Assembly: GCA_032358255.1 (NCBI GenBank) | Contig: JAULBX010013983.1 | Coordinates: forward strand, 32,825-96,824 | DNA: 64,000 nucleotides | Reading direction: 5' to 3' | Source: Heterotrichella gracilis | Taxonomy: Eukaryota > Sar > Xanthophyceae > Tribonematales > Xanthonemataceae | In this document: one piece after another, positions 46,244 through 56,807 of the stretch | Layout of the letters: each line of letters opens with the position of its first letter | Position numbering within the stretch: position 1 is the stretch's first letter | Made by a program: the position numbers and the translations under genes | Notes under the pieces: generated by a model | Told to the model about the DNA's origin: nothing | What the model saw: the letters and a program-made list of their open reading frames with translations, nothing else | Database searches by the model: none

Positions 46244-49200
46244 TCACCCCTCCAGCTGGAACAGCAGCGAGTTGAGCACGTGGATGAGCATCCGCGCCAT
46301 GGAGGCCTCGCTCCCCTTGGCCCCCTGCGCCACCGCCTTCACCCCTTGGGCCACCCCTTGAAGCACCGCCTTGGCGTGGGGAGCCACCACAGGATCCTGG
46401 GGATTCAAAACCATGGCTGCCTCCCGGAGCCAGGTGAGCTTGGTGACTGGCTCCTTGGTGAGGTCAAAGCCCAGCTGCTGGATGAGGGAGAGTAGTACCA
46501 TCTGGCTCAAGGGGAGGGGGTCGGTGGCGAAGAGGGGGGGCGCGTCCAGCTGCGGGCACAGGGCAGGGGGCGGAGTCAGGAACATTGAAAAGTGAATGAG
46601 CTGTGCTGAAAACCCATATGAAGTACAATCCAATCAGGTACACAGGAGTGAAGGCACATCCAATGTAATGCAGCCTGTGGAGATGATTTCGCCAGGAACC
46701 AAATATACACCTACTAGATAGTATATACCGCCTTTCAAAGAGAGCAGCAGCGCAACAAACTAATACCACACAGTACAACACATACAAGTTTTCACGCTCA
46801 CCTGCGTGCACAGCCACGTGACCACGTCCACGTTGCTCAGTGACAGGGCGGTGTTGAACGCATCCTCAAACCTGCGCTCAGCCAAAAGGGCGGAAATCTC
46901 GGTCGTGGGGTCCCTGCGCGCCTCGATTTCCGCCACCGAGCGGGGGGCGGATTTGGCCCCCTGGGCCCCCGCCCCCCCTGCGATGCGCTCTAACAACCTG
47001 CGCTGCTCGGCCAGCTCCTTTTGGAGGGTCTCCAAGTGGGCGGATTGGGTGGAGGCGCTGTCCCGCACTGCCTGTGTGGCTGCTGCCAGGGCCGCGTAGT
47101 GCTCGGCGACACCCACTGAGAGGGCGGATTGCACCTGCGGGGGGTGGGGGGTGGAGGGTGAGGTGGGGATGGGGGTGGGCAGCGGGGTCAGGGTGTCATG
47201 TGTCAGGCGGCATGGGGAAGACCCTGCACAGGGTCTTGCAAAAGGGCAACAGCAGCTTCTGAGGCCTTACCCATGTCCCACAGCAGTCCACCACCACCAC
47301 CCCACGACCCCACCTGCACACATGAGAACATGGCTGCACACCTGAACCCTAAACCCTAATCAACCACCTGAGAGAACATTACCGCGCACCTAAACCCTAT
47401 ACCCAGTACACACCTGAACCCTGAACCCAGAGTCCTAGACCCCAAATCCTAAACACCCACCTGAGAGAACATTGCCGCACACCCCGCCTCAAATGCAGGC
47501 AGCAGCTGCGCCTGGAACGAAGATTGGAATGCCTCCTTCAGGGGCTGCGCCAGTGCTGACTGGAGCTGGGTGGCCAGCACCTTTTGGAGCGAGGCGCTTA
47601 CTGCGGCCTGCAGCGGCGAGGGGTACGGGGGTGGAGTGGAGGTGGGGGTGGAGGGTGGACATGAGGGGGCTGTATAGTTTTCAGTAGGAAAGTGCAATGG
47701 GGGACCGGTGCCGGTGAACAAGTAGAGGGGGAGCGAAGCATTTGGGGCAGGAGGGGGTCCCAGAAGGTGCCAAAATGTGCGAAGGTGGCGACCATAGGTG
47801 TAAAACCAGCTGCGTCACTCCCCCACCCCCACCACCCCCAACCCCTATACCACCACCACCACCACCTCCTCCCCACCCACCTCCAGCGCGCCCCCCTCCA
47901 GCCGCCCAGCCACCCCCTCCGCCACCCTCCCCGCCAGCCCAGGCGCCTCCGCCCGTATCACAGCCTCCACCCGCTTGGGCACGTCACGCGCCATGGCACC
48001 AGACACAGCAGCCAGCAGCTTCTCAAAGCCCTGGCGCTCCTCCGCTAGGTGCGCGGCACGCTCCTCGGTGATCTGGACAGGGGGATGGGGCGTGGGTGGT
48101 AGGGTGGCGGGGTGGGGGAAGAGTGGGTTTGGGCAAGGTGTGGCGCAGGTGTGTGCTACAGGGGAGAAGGACTATATTTTGGTGGGGGTGCGCAAGCACA
48201 GGGGCCAGCGGCTCCTCAGAGCCTGGCGCTCCTCGGCTAGGTGGGCGGCACACTCCTCGGTGATCTGCGAGAGGAGAAAAGAATGTCAGGGTTTAGGGTT
48301 TCACCGTTACAGGCAAGAGCCTACACACAGCAGCCAGCAGCTTCTCAAAGCCCTGCGCTCCTCGGCTAGGTGCGCGGCGCGCTCTTCGGTGAAATGGAAA
48401 CGAAACAATCATTCTTTGGTATGCAGATAAAGATGTATGAAGTCTTCCTGACGAAAGAGATCATTCCACGCTCCCGTCACGCATGTTGATCCCAAAACAT
48501 ACACGACGAGCAAGGAAACAGGCCCCGCACCCTTCACAAGGGTTTCTACTTAGCCTCTCCCCATCCCCTACCCACCTGCGCGGCCTGCTGCTTCATCGCC
48601 TTGGCCACCACGCCCCCCACCGCCGCCTCCACCCTCCTCCCCTCCTTCTGCACATCCCCCCGCACCACCTTGGACACCTCCCGACCACCCACTGAGATGG
48701 CTGCTGCCAGCTGCTTGTGGGTATCCCCCACCCGCTCCAGCAGGAGGGAGAGGGAGGTGGAGTCGGTGGGGGGTGGAGGGGGGCCTATGAGAGGGGGAGG
48801 GGGGGAGGTGAGAGGAAGGCCCAAGTTGACCTCCCCACCCTCCTTGTGGATGGAAGTGGGGGGAGGGGAGGAAGAGGATAATACAGCAGCAGCAAGCACA
48901 GGGCACCTGCAAATAGTGCTGCAACAAGATGTTGGGAGGATGCGGATGTACAGCCATGGCGCGACCCTCCACCCTCCACACCCATGCAGGGAGGTAAGAT
49001 ACACAACTTGTGTGTGGCTGTGTGGCTGCGACCATTAACATAACAGTGCCATTATTGACCCATGGCCTACCCACGCCCCACAAACCATGCATGCCTTATT
49101 GCACGTGACCAATGGCAATCCAACGAACAATATATGGCATGGGTGTGCCAGAGTTGGGGCCAAGTGTTATCTGTGATCTATTGCCACCGGTTTCAGGGTT

Positions 49201-52200
49201 TAGGCTAGGAGGCTTAACCCACCAGATGATGCCGGGGTGGGCTCCTGCATGGGCATGGGCGATGACGCCTCCTGTGACACAACCCTAGACAAGGGTCTTG
49301 TCGCGATGGTGGGCGCTGGGGAGGGCGCCTGCTCTGTTTGGCTCTCGGAACCCTGGGGTAGGGTTTGGAGGGTTTCCTCGCTGGCAGGGGGGGCGGTGTG
49401 CTCAAATGGAGGGGAGGCCATGGTGTCTGTGGCTGCAGGGAAGGGGATGAATATGAGCGCCAATCAGGGTTTTTGTTAGGGTGTATGAGACCATGGTCTC
49501 GGCTGCTGCAGGTGATGGGTAAGGGGTGAGCGATTGGCAGGGGTTTCTGTTGAACTTTTCAGGGTGCTGCGGCGCAGTCCTGTGCGTGATGCGTCAGAGT
49601 TGAAGGTAGAAGCAGCTTCAAATAATGGTGCAATATACACTCGTTCTACTGGACGCTTGGTTCCACAACCCTCTGTTTCCTCCCACATACCCACCCCCTG
49701 CCACCCGCTGTATTGTAGCGAGTAATGTGCAACATGGCATGCACAGCAAAGTCAACACACCACCTATCAGCATAGCTACATCTATGCACATCCAACTTCC
49801 CGCGCCCTGCAAACCCCCGTGTTTGACCCACTGCATTTACCTTGGCTCTCCCCCCCTGCCACCCCCGCACCCACCACCGTGAAGGTGGGGGCTGGTGCCG
49901 CCACCGGTGGCTGCGCAGGGACAAGGTGGATGGTGGGCGCTGGTGTGGGTGCCGAGGCGGGCACTGGGGAGGGAACCACCGGAATGGGTTGCGACCCCAT
50001 GTTTTGAGACCCTAGAGCGGGGTTTTGAGACCCTAGGCCGAGGTTTTGCGAGCCCTGGGGCGACAGCCTGGACGCGCTGAGGAAGGTGGGCGATGGTACG
50101 ATTGAGGGGAGGGTGGCGTCGTGTGCAAGCTGCTGGGGGGTGAGCAGGCGGGGGACCGGGACGGTGAGGGTGGGCGGGGTGGGCATGGGCAGCATGTCGT
50201 CCTGGGGAAGGGGGGGGAGGGGTATGGTGAGGGTGGGGGAGGTTTGAGGGATGAGTGTATATAAGGGCGTGAGCCTCCTTGGTTGTTTGCCAGTGGGCCC
50301 AAAACTCCGCCTCTGTGCGTTCCTTCCGTTCTTTCTACATTCCAGAATCAGGCTTTGCATGCGCAGCACCACAGCATTTCTGCCTGGCAATTTACCCGCT
50401 TTGTTGCTGCTGAAAGGATTCGTGGCAGGGTGAAGAAATATAATCAGGGGTGCAAGCACAAAGAAGTCCCTACTAGGATTAGGATACCCGCCCCCATTTG
50501 GCCAAAATACCCTACTAGGGTTAGGGTACCTACCGCAAGCTTTGGAGGCTCAGGCTGCGATGCAACCGGTGTGGGTAGTGAGGCTGGTTCAGTGGCTGGT
50601 GGTGGTGGTGGTGGTGGGGTGGGTGCTGGTGGTGGGGATGGTGGTGCGGCCTCTGGTGGCGGGGCGGTGGCTAGTGGGGCGGGGTGTGGGGCCTCCACTG
50701 GAGTAGGTGGTGGTGGTGCTGGGGTTTCTTGGGGCTCCTCTGTGCAGGACAGGGGAAAGGGGTGTCGACACAAATGAATATTACTAATTGTCTTTCGTGG
50801 ATTAGTACTGGACTCCTGATGATTACATCAAGGTTCAGACTCTGCAGAGTCGCCAGTCGCTGGAATTGACTTGCCTCTACAATTGTGCATCTTTATTCAG
50901 AAATCCCACCAGTTTGACGTACCTACAGGCAAAGCCACGCACATCCCGTAGTCGATGTTCAGGTGCTGGATTGCGGTGGTCTGCACAGCGAAGATGGCCA
51001 GGGGTTCCTCCCCTTCCTCCCCTTGGGAGGGGGCAGCCGAGTCCAGGGTGGTGAAGCTGAGCACAGGCTTGGCCACAGCAAACCTGGTGACGTAGTCGTA
51101 TCGCGCGCCCCCTTCGGTGGCTGCGGAGGGGGCAGTGAGAGGGGGTTTAGGGGTTAGGGTCCACGCGGCAGGATGCTCATGCAGAACAGCGCACATAGGC
51201 GTAGTTGGTTTATGGCCAGATGCATTCTCGCACACCCGTACTGGTGGTGGCAGTCGAACTGGCAGTTGTCCATGTACAAGCCGGTGCCCGCCCCGCTTGT
51301 CCTGGCACTGCGTGAGCTAGTGCACATATTGTGCCACAATACCCCTTCAAGCACCATTGAATTGGCATGCGCAACATGCACAACATAAAAGCCACACACA
51401 TGCGCCTATCTGAAAGGTATGCCCCCGTCCCCAAATCCACACACACTCTCTTGATCACATGTACCAACAATCCTGCCCCACCCGCACCTTCAAAATGCAC
51501 GGTGTACACCTCGCTCCGATTAGTGTTGGCCACCACCATCAACTGGTACAGGGGGAGTACATGCCCATGGCAGAAAAAGGCCCCTTCTCCGCCCCCCTCA
51601 AATTCCAGCGTCTGCTGCACATCCCCATCGTCCGCCAGGGACCGGATCTCAAATTTGCGCCCCGCCGCATCCCCAACCACGATGAGCTTGGTGTTTCCTG
51701 GGATTGGGACCCAGCCCACGAATCCCAGGGGCCCGCCGGTGGGGATTGCGGTGTAGGTCGAGCCGGAGTCTGATAGAGCAGCGTCACCGCCAAACCACCA
51801 GATGTGCACCTGAGGAATGGACACACATTTATTTTGCTTTCCTTGATACATGGCTTACAAGGAGTGCTGTTTCCTAACAGATTGGCCTTTCTTGTGCGTG
51901 TACACAGAATGATTACCAATGACATTGTCTTCATCGATGACTTTGTGACTCGCCTGTTCCCACCACCAGCTGGCAAAATATGTACATGCATCCCCAGCCC
52001 TATCCCTCACACCATCCACCCCTCACCCCGACCCTTCAACCCCCGCTTCCCCACCGCCTCGCACCTTCCCGTCACCCCCCGCCCCCGCCAGCCACTCCCC
52101 CCCCGGCCCAAACGCCAGGCTGGCAAAGGGGGCCCCCGCCCCAGGCTGCAGGGCAACCACATCCGCACCCCCCACCGCCGCATCCACTTGCACCAGGGGT

Positions 52201-55200
52201 GGGGTGTCGGTGACGGTGGTGGGTATGGCGGTGAGGAGGACATGTGAGTCTGCTGTGAAGGCCAGTACGTTGGGGATGGTGGGGTGCCAGGCAAGGTGGA
52301 TCTCAGAGGCAGGGGCTGCATGGGGGGGGCAGGTGGGTTGTTTACTTTGGTACGTGCAATTACTTAGGAGTTTTATTATGGTAAAAGCACGTCAGGAGTG
52401 CAAGCACGTCCATTGCGTGAGAGCGGCCACTGTTTAAATCACTGATAGAGCAAAAGACCATGCTTGCAAGTGTATTTGGTTTATGAAAGTGCAGATTGTG
52501 CAAACCTACTGCAAATCACACCACACACGCCCAGATTACCAAGACGAGGACGCCCGTATCCCATAGCATGACACATCCTCAGCCACTGCAGCCTTACCCC
52601 ATTCACCTAGCTCCACTTCTGCCACGCACACACCCATCTTCCCACACCCCACGCCCCCACCCACCCCCACCACCCACCCCCATTGACCGCCACTTTGACT
52701 TGCATGAGCAGCTGGCATGCCCCCCCCACCCACTTCCCCCACACACAAACCACCCACAACCCCGCACACCACACCTCCATTGATCGTCACATTGACTTGC
52801 ATGAGCAGCTGCGGAGCAATCTCCCCCTCCTCCTCCACCAGCAGCCACACAAACACACGCCCATCAGAGCCTCCCGTGGCCAGCACCATAGAGGCGTCAG
52901 ACTGGAACCTGAAACGGGAAGGGAAGAAAGTGTTTTATTTTTGGGGTAGGGGAGCATTAGGGGTATGGGAGCATTAGGCATTAGGGTTTAGAATTTTTGC
53001 AACCTCCCATGGCCAGTACCATGGAGGCGTCGGACTGGAACCTGAAACGGGGAGGGAAGATGTGTTTTCTTGGCATTAGGGGTAAGGGTTTAGGGTTTTC
53101 AGGACCTCCAGTGGCTAGCACCAACGAAGTTGCAGGTCGGTAAATTTGCAGCGCGTGAGGTAAACTTGCTGTACCAAGGTGCGGTTCCCCTTTGCGCCTG
53201 GCTGGGTACAGTAAAGTTTGCCTGAATGGGGAGTCAACTTGATGTCTGCAACACTCCGCTGCTTGCTCTGAAAGGTGCAGGTCGGTAAGTTAGCAGGGGA
53301 TGAGGCGAATCAGTTGTACCAGGGTGCGTCTCCCCATTGACCCTGGGTACAGTAAAGTTTGCCTGAATGGGGAGTCAACTTGATGTCTGCAATACTCCGC
53401 TGCTTGCTCTGAAAGGTGCAGGTCGGCAAGTTAGCAGGGGATGAGGCGAATCAATTGTACCAGGGTGCGGCGTCCCATTGCGCCTGGCTGGGTACAGTAA
53501 AGTTTGGCTGAATGGGGAGTCAACTTGATGTCTGCAATACTCCGCTGTCTGCAATACTCCGCTGCTTGCTCTGAAAGGTGCAGGTCGGTAATTTAGCAGG
53601 GGATGAGGCGAATCAGTTGTACCAGGGTGCGGCTCCGCACTGCTCCTGGGTACAGTAGAGTTGGCTGAATAGAGGGTCAACTTGATGTCTGCAATACGCC
53701 GCTGCTTGCGCTGGAAGTTGCGGGTCGGTAAGTTTGTAGGGGATGAGGCGAATCACTTGTACCAGGGTAAGGCTTCTCATTGCGCCGGGCTGGGTACAGT
53801 AAAGTTTGCCTGAATGGGGAGTCAACTTGATGTCTGCAACACTCCGCTGTCTGCACAACTCCGCTGCTTGCTCTGAAAGGTGCAGGTCGGTAAGTTTGCT
53901 GGGAATGAGGCGAATCAGTTGTACCAGGGTGCGGCTCCCCAATGACCCTGTAGAGTTGGCTGAATAGGAGGGGGTCAACTTGATGTCTGCAATACTCCGC
54001 TGCTTGCTCTGAAAGGTGCAGGTCGGCAAGTTTGTAGGGGATGAGGCGAATCACTTGTACCAGGGTAAGGCGTCCCATTGCGCCTGGCTGGGTACAGTAA
54101 AGTTTGGCTGAATGGGGGGTCAACTTGATGTCTGCAATACTCCGCTGTCTGCACTACTCCCCTGCTTGCGCTGAAAGGTGCAGGTCGGTAAGTTTGCTGG
54201 GGATGAGGCGAATCAGTTGTACCAGGGTGCGGCTCCCTATTGACCCTGGGTACAGTAAAGTTGGCCGAATGGTGGCCCAACTTGATGTCTGCAATACTCC
54301 GCTGTCTGCAACACTCCGCTGCTTGCGCTGAAAATTGCAGGTCGGTAACTTTGCTGGGGATGAGGCGAATCAGTTGTACCAGGGTGCGGCTCCCCATTGA
54401 CCCTGGGTACAGTAAAGTTTGGCTGAATGGTGGCCCAACTTGATGTCTGCAATACTCCGCTGCTTGCGCTGAAAGGTGCAGGTCGGTAACTTTGCTGGGG
54501 ATGAGGCGAATCAGTTGTACCAGGGTGCGGCGTCCCATTGCGCCTGGGTACAGTAAAGTTGGCGGAATGGTGGCTTAACTTGATGTCTGCAACACTCCGC
54601 TGTCTGCACTACTCCACTGCTTGCGCTGAAAGGTGCAGGTCGGCGCCGTGCGCCAAACTTATTGTACAAGGTGCGGTTCCCTATAGCGCCTGGTTGGGTA
54701 CAGTAAAGTTGGTCGCCAAACTTGAAGTCTGCAATACTCAAAACCCACCTCCTGACGATGGGCATAGGGTCCCATACCACCCACACCCAACCCCCTGTGT
54801 TCTGTGAGAGGCACCTCCTCCTCTCCCCCCCCCAATCCCATCACCCACCACCCACACCACCCACCTTAGGTCGGTGTCGGGGGCCATGTGCCCCACCCCA
54901 CTCCCCACCCACCCATTCCCACCACCGACCGCCGCCGCTAGCCCTTGCACACAGGCGGCGACCATCACCCACCACCCATCTAAGGTCAGTGACAGGCCCC
55001 TCCTCCCCCTCCCCCCAAACCCCACCACCACCTCCCCCACCACCCACCTTAGGTCTGTGACGGGTGCCGCGTGGCCCTTGACCAGCGCCCTTGCCGCTGT
55101 CAGTTTGTTGAGGCAGCGTATGTGTCCCTGCTTGAGCCCGTAGCATATGTAGCTGCCGTTGACCGCCACCTGGCGCCAGTGCCGGGTGCACAGCTCGGAG

Positions 55201-56101
55201 GCGTACATGGTGATGGGGGACACCTGCGATGGGGGGTGGGAAGGGGGGGGGGATGAGGGGGTGTGGAAGGGGGTGGGAGGTGGGTATGGTTTGTATGGGC
55301 GTCCACGGGCATTTACCATCAGGATAAGGACTGCCCTATCATCCATCTGGTAGGGTTCAGGGACTAGGTTTTAGGGACAGGGTTTGGGGTGTACGTGGTG
55401 CCTAACTCCAGCTGGGAAGCTTCCCCCTGCGTGTTGTCATCCACCTGATAGGGTTTTAGGACTAGGTTTGATGGTCTAGGGTTTAGGGTGTACATGGTGC
55501 CCACCTCCAGCTGGGAGCTTCCCCCAGCATGTTGTCACCCATCTGGTAGGGTTTAGGTTTTAAGGCCTAGGGTTAGGGTAGACATGGGGCTTACCTCCAA
55601 TTGGGGAGCCTCCCCCTGCGTGTTGTCATCCACCTGGTAGGTGACGGTGGGTGTGGGGGGCAGGGCGCGACCCGTGGGACACTCCTTGTGCCGGATGCTG
55701 GGGGGTGCACCTATGGGGGGAGGGGGGCAGGAGTTGGTGTGTGGGGGAGGTCAGGGGTTCGATATAAGACTTTTGGGGCGGGGACTCCTGCCCTTGGCAA
55801 GCCGCAGCCATGTGCGATGACATTGGCTAGTTACCAACTTGCAAGCAAGCACATGCTGGTGAGAAGTCACCCTTGCAATACTCCCAGCTCTGCATGGGCA
55901 AGCCTTCCAAGTGGAAACTATAATAAGGGGTTGTGGGTTGTGGGCTATGAGCTGTGCAAGGATGGGCAACATGACCCGATTCCACCAAGATGCATCGTGA
56001 TGGCTCGTACCCATGACAGCCGCTGCCAAGGCGTTGCCCGCGCTGCTGTGCGCTGCGGCGTACATCTGCTGCTCGATGGCAGGGATGGTGACGTTGTTCA
56101 T
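46244..56101 (-). CDS. VCS: VARICOSE / EDC4 mRNA-decapping scaffold
   Basis: Fifteen exons chain in phase to 1,083 aa: 56101-56011, 55710-55595, 55223-55048, 52908-52775, 52315-52065, 51809-51488, 51120-50923, 50739-50534, 50201-49841, 49432-49223, 48784-48576, 48072-47881, 47607-47461, 47134-46802, 46549-46244. Scaffold that brings DCP1/DCP2 together in P-bodies for 5'-3' mRNA decay. Seen: N-terminal WD40 region (TPITKYxS-type start ITMYASELCTRHWRQVAVNG, YICYGLKQGHIRCLN, MVLATGGSDGRVFVWLL, EIHLAWHPTIPNVLAFTADS, VHIWWFGGD, FAVQTTAIQHLNIDYGMCVA); a Pro/Ser-rich linker with RLLTPQQLAHD; a coiled-coil part (FQSSFQAQLLPAFEAGCAAM, FSQVQSALSVGV); and the EDC4 C-terminal helical domain (EISALLAERRFEDAFNTALS, VVTWLCTQ, LPLSQMVLLSLIQQLGFDL). 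Likely an essential housekeeping gene, read divergently from trpD. Confidence 0.9.
48085..48400 (-). repeat. two acceptor-side copies of VARICOSE exon 12
   Basis: The exon start (plus-strand about 48,010-48,075: AGCAGCTTCTCAAAGCCCTG, GCGCTCCTCCGCTAGGTGCG, CTCCTCGGTGATCT) recurs at about 48,200-48,270 and 48,330-48,395. The 48,330 copy is almost identical apart from a single-base loss (CCCTGCGCTCC), which breaks its frame. Confidence 0.85.
52990..53125 (-). repeat. acceptor-side copies of VARICOSE exon 4
   Basis: Plus-strand CCTCCCATGGCCAGTACCAT, GGAGGCGTCGGACTGGAACC, TGAAACGGGGAGGGAAG (53,003-53,060) copies 52,874-52,926. A third, weaker copy (CCTCCAGTGGCTAGCACCAA) at 53,105 leads directly into the minisatellite. 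TAGGGTTTAG lies between the copies. Confidence 0.8.
53100..54725. repeat. intronic minisatellite, 11 units of 136-162 bp
   Basis: About 1.6 kb of head-to-tail units in the intron between VARICOSE exons 3 and 4. The landmark GCAGGTCGGTAA (with variants) starts at about 53,132, 53,277, 53,418, 53,580, 53,720, 53,882, 54,018, 54,180, 54,337, 54,478 and 54,635. Spacings are 145, 141, 162, 140, 162, 136, 162, 157, 141 and 157. Long units carry an extra CTGTCTGCAATACTCCG-type segment. Each unit contains GGGTACAGTAAAGTTTG and CAACTTGATGTCTGCAA. Several minus-strand frames run through it (up to 187 codons), but unit lengths do not keep one frame, so no protein is called. Confidence 0.9.
54840..55047 (-). 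repeat. donor-side copies of VARICOSE exon 3
   Basis: Plus-strand CACCTTAGGTCGGTGTCGGG (about 54,861) and CATCTAAGGTCAGTGACAGG (about 54,977) copy the exon 3 junction CACCTTAGGTCTGTGACGGG (about 55,046). The three share the splice junction and about 30 bases of exon. Confidence 0.75.
55385..55594 (-). repeat. two donor-side copies of VARICOSE exon 2
   Basis: The exon 2 end (plus-strand 55,590-55,642: TTACCTCCAATTGGGGAGCC, TCCCCCTGCGTGTTGTCATC, CACCTGGTAGG) is repeated at about 55,401-55,452 and 55,501-55,553, spaced about 100 bases. TAGGGTTTAGG-type sequence lies in every spacer. Confidence 0.85.
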
Positions 56102-56807
56102 GGCTGAAAACAACACCAGCTGCGTCCTAGTTAGTTTGCTTCTTAAATCTCAGTCGGTGGGATGAGAGTTAAGAAGATGGGTGGGGGTGGGTGGTTGGAC
56201 GAGCAGCGAGATCGTTGAATTTAGGACAGTGTGCAAATTTCAAGAGGTAGGTAGGTCAGTCAGTATGGACAAGTCGCGACTCGGGCAGCTATGGTACCAT
56301 CAAGAAATGGCATCAGCAAGGGAGTATGACCAATCGCATATGCATGCACTGCCACCCAGGTTAGGTTGACACCGAGGTTGCCGTCAACGTGGTTGCAGTT
56401 GTTGTTATGCCATGGATTCCAACGCATGTGATACAGTCTGGGACGCATGCAATTCCGTGATTGACCGGCGGGCCACCTCCCGCCGACCGTGGCTCAGCCC
56501 GCCTAACCTTATCAAGAACGAGAAATCGCATATTTCTACAAGCCAACGCCAATCCTTTTCAGTCACGTATTGACCAATAGATACATTGGGTACTATACCG
56601 TTGCAAGCAAAGCCTCGTATCAGTATAGTCGAACCAGCACGCTTGATCCTGCTGTATGCATGCGTTACAAACCCTCCGACACCCCCTCCCTACCATCCCA
56701 GCCAGCTGTTGTCACCCACTCCCCAGAAACCACCTCCACTTCTTATTCTTACCTTACCATTTCCACACTCCAAAGGCTGCTGTAGCCTGATACCAAAACA
56801 CACCAAG
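56102..56807. promoter_or_regulatory. shared divergent promoter region, VARICOSE (-) and trpD (+)
   Basis: About 706 bases separate the two start codons, which face away from each other. The sequence includes CCAAT-like motifs (GACCAATCGCA at about 56,328; TTGACCAATAG at about 56,570) and no recognised gene. A bidirectional promoter is an inference from geometry; a non-coding 5' exon of either gene could also lie here. Confidence 0.4.

Noticed and set aside
53100-54725. CRISPR-like or protein-coding interpretation of the repeat array
   Set aside because: Units are contiguous tandem repeats without unique spacers, lie in a eukaryotic intron, and their lengths (136-162) do not maintain one reading frame.
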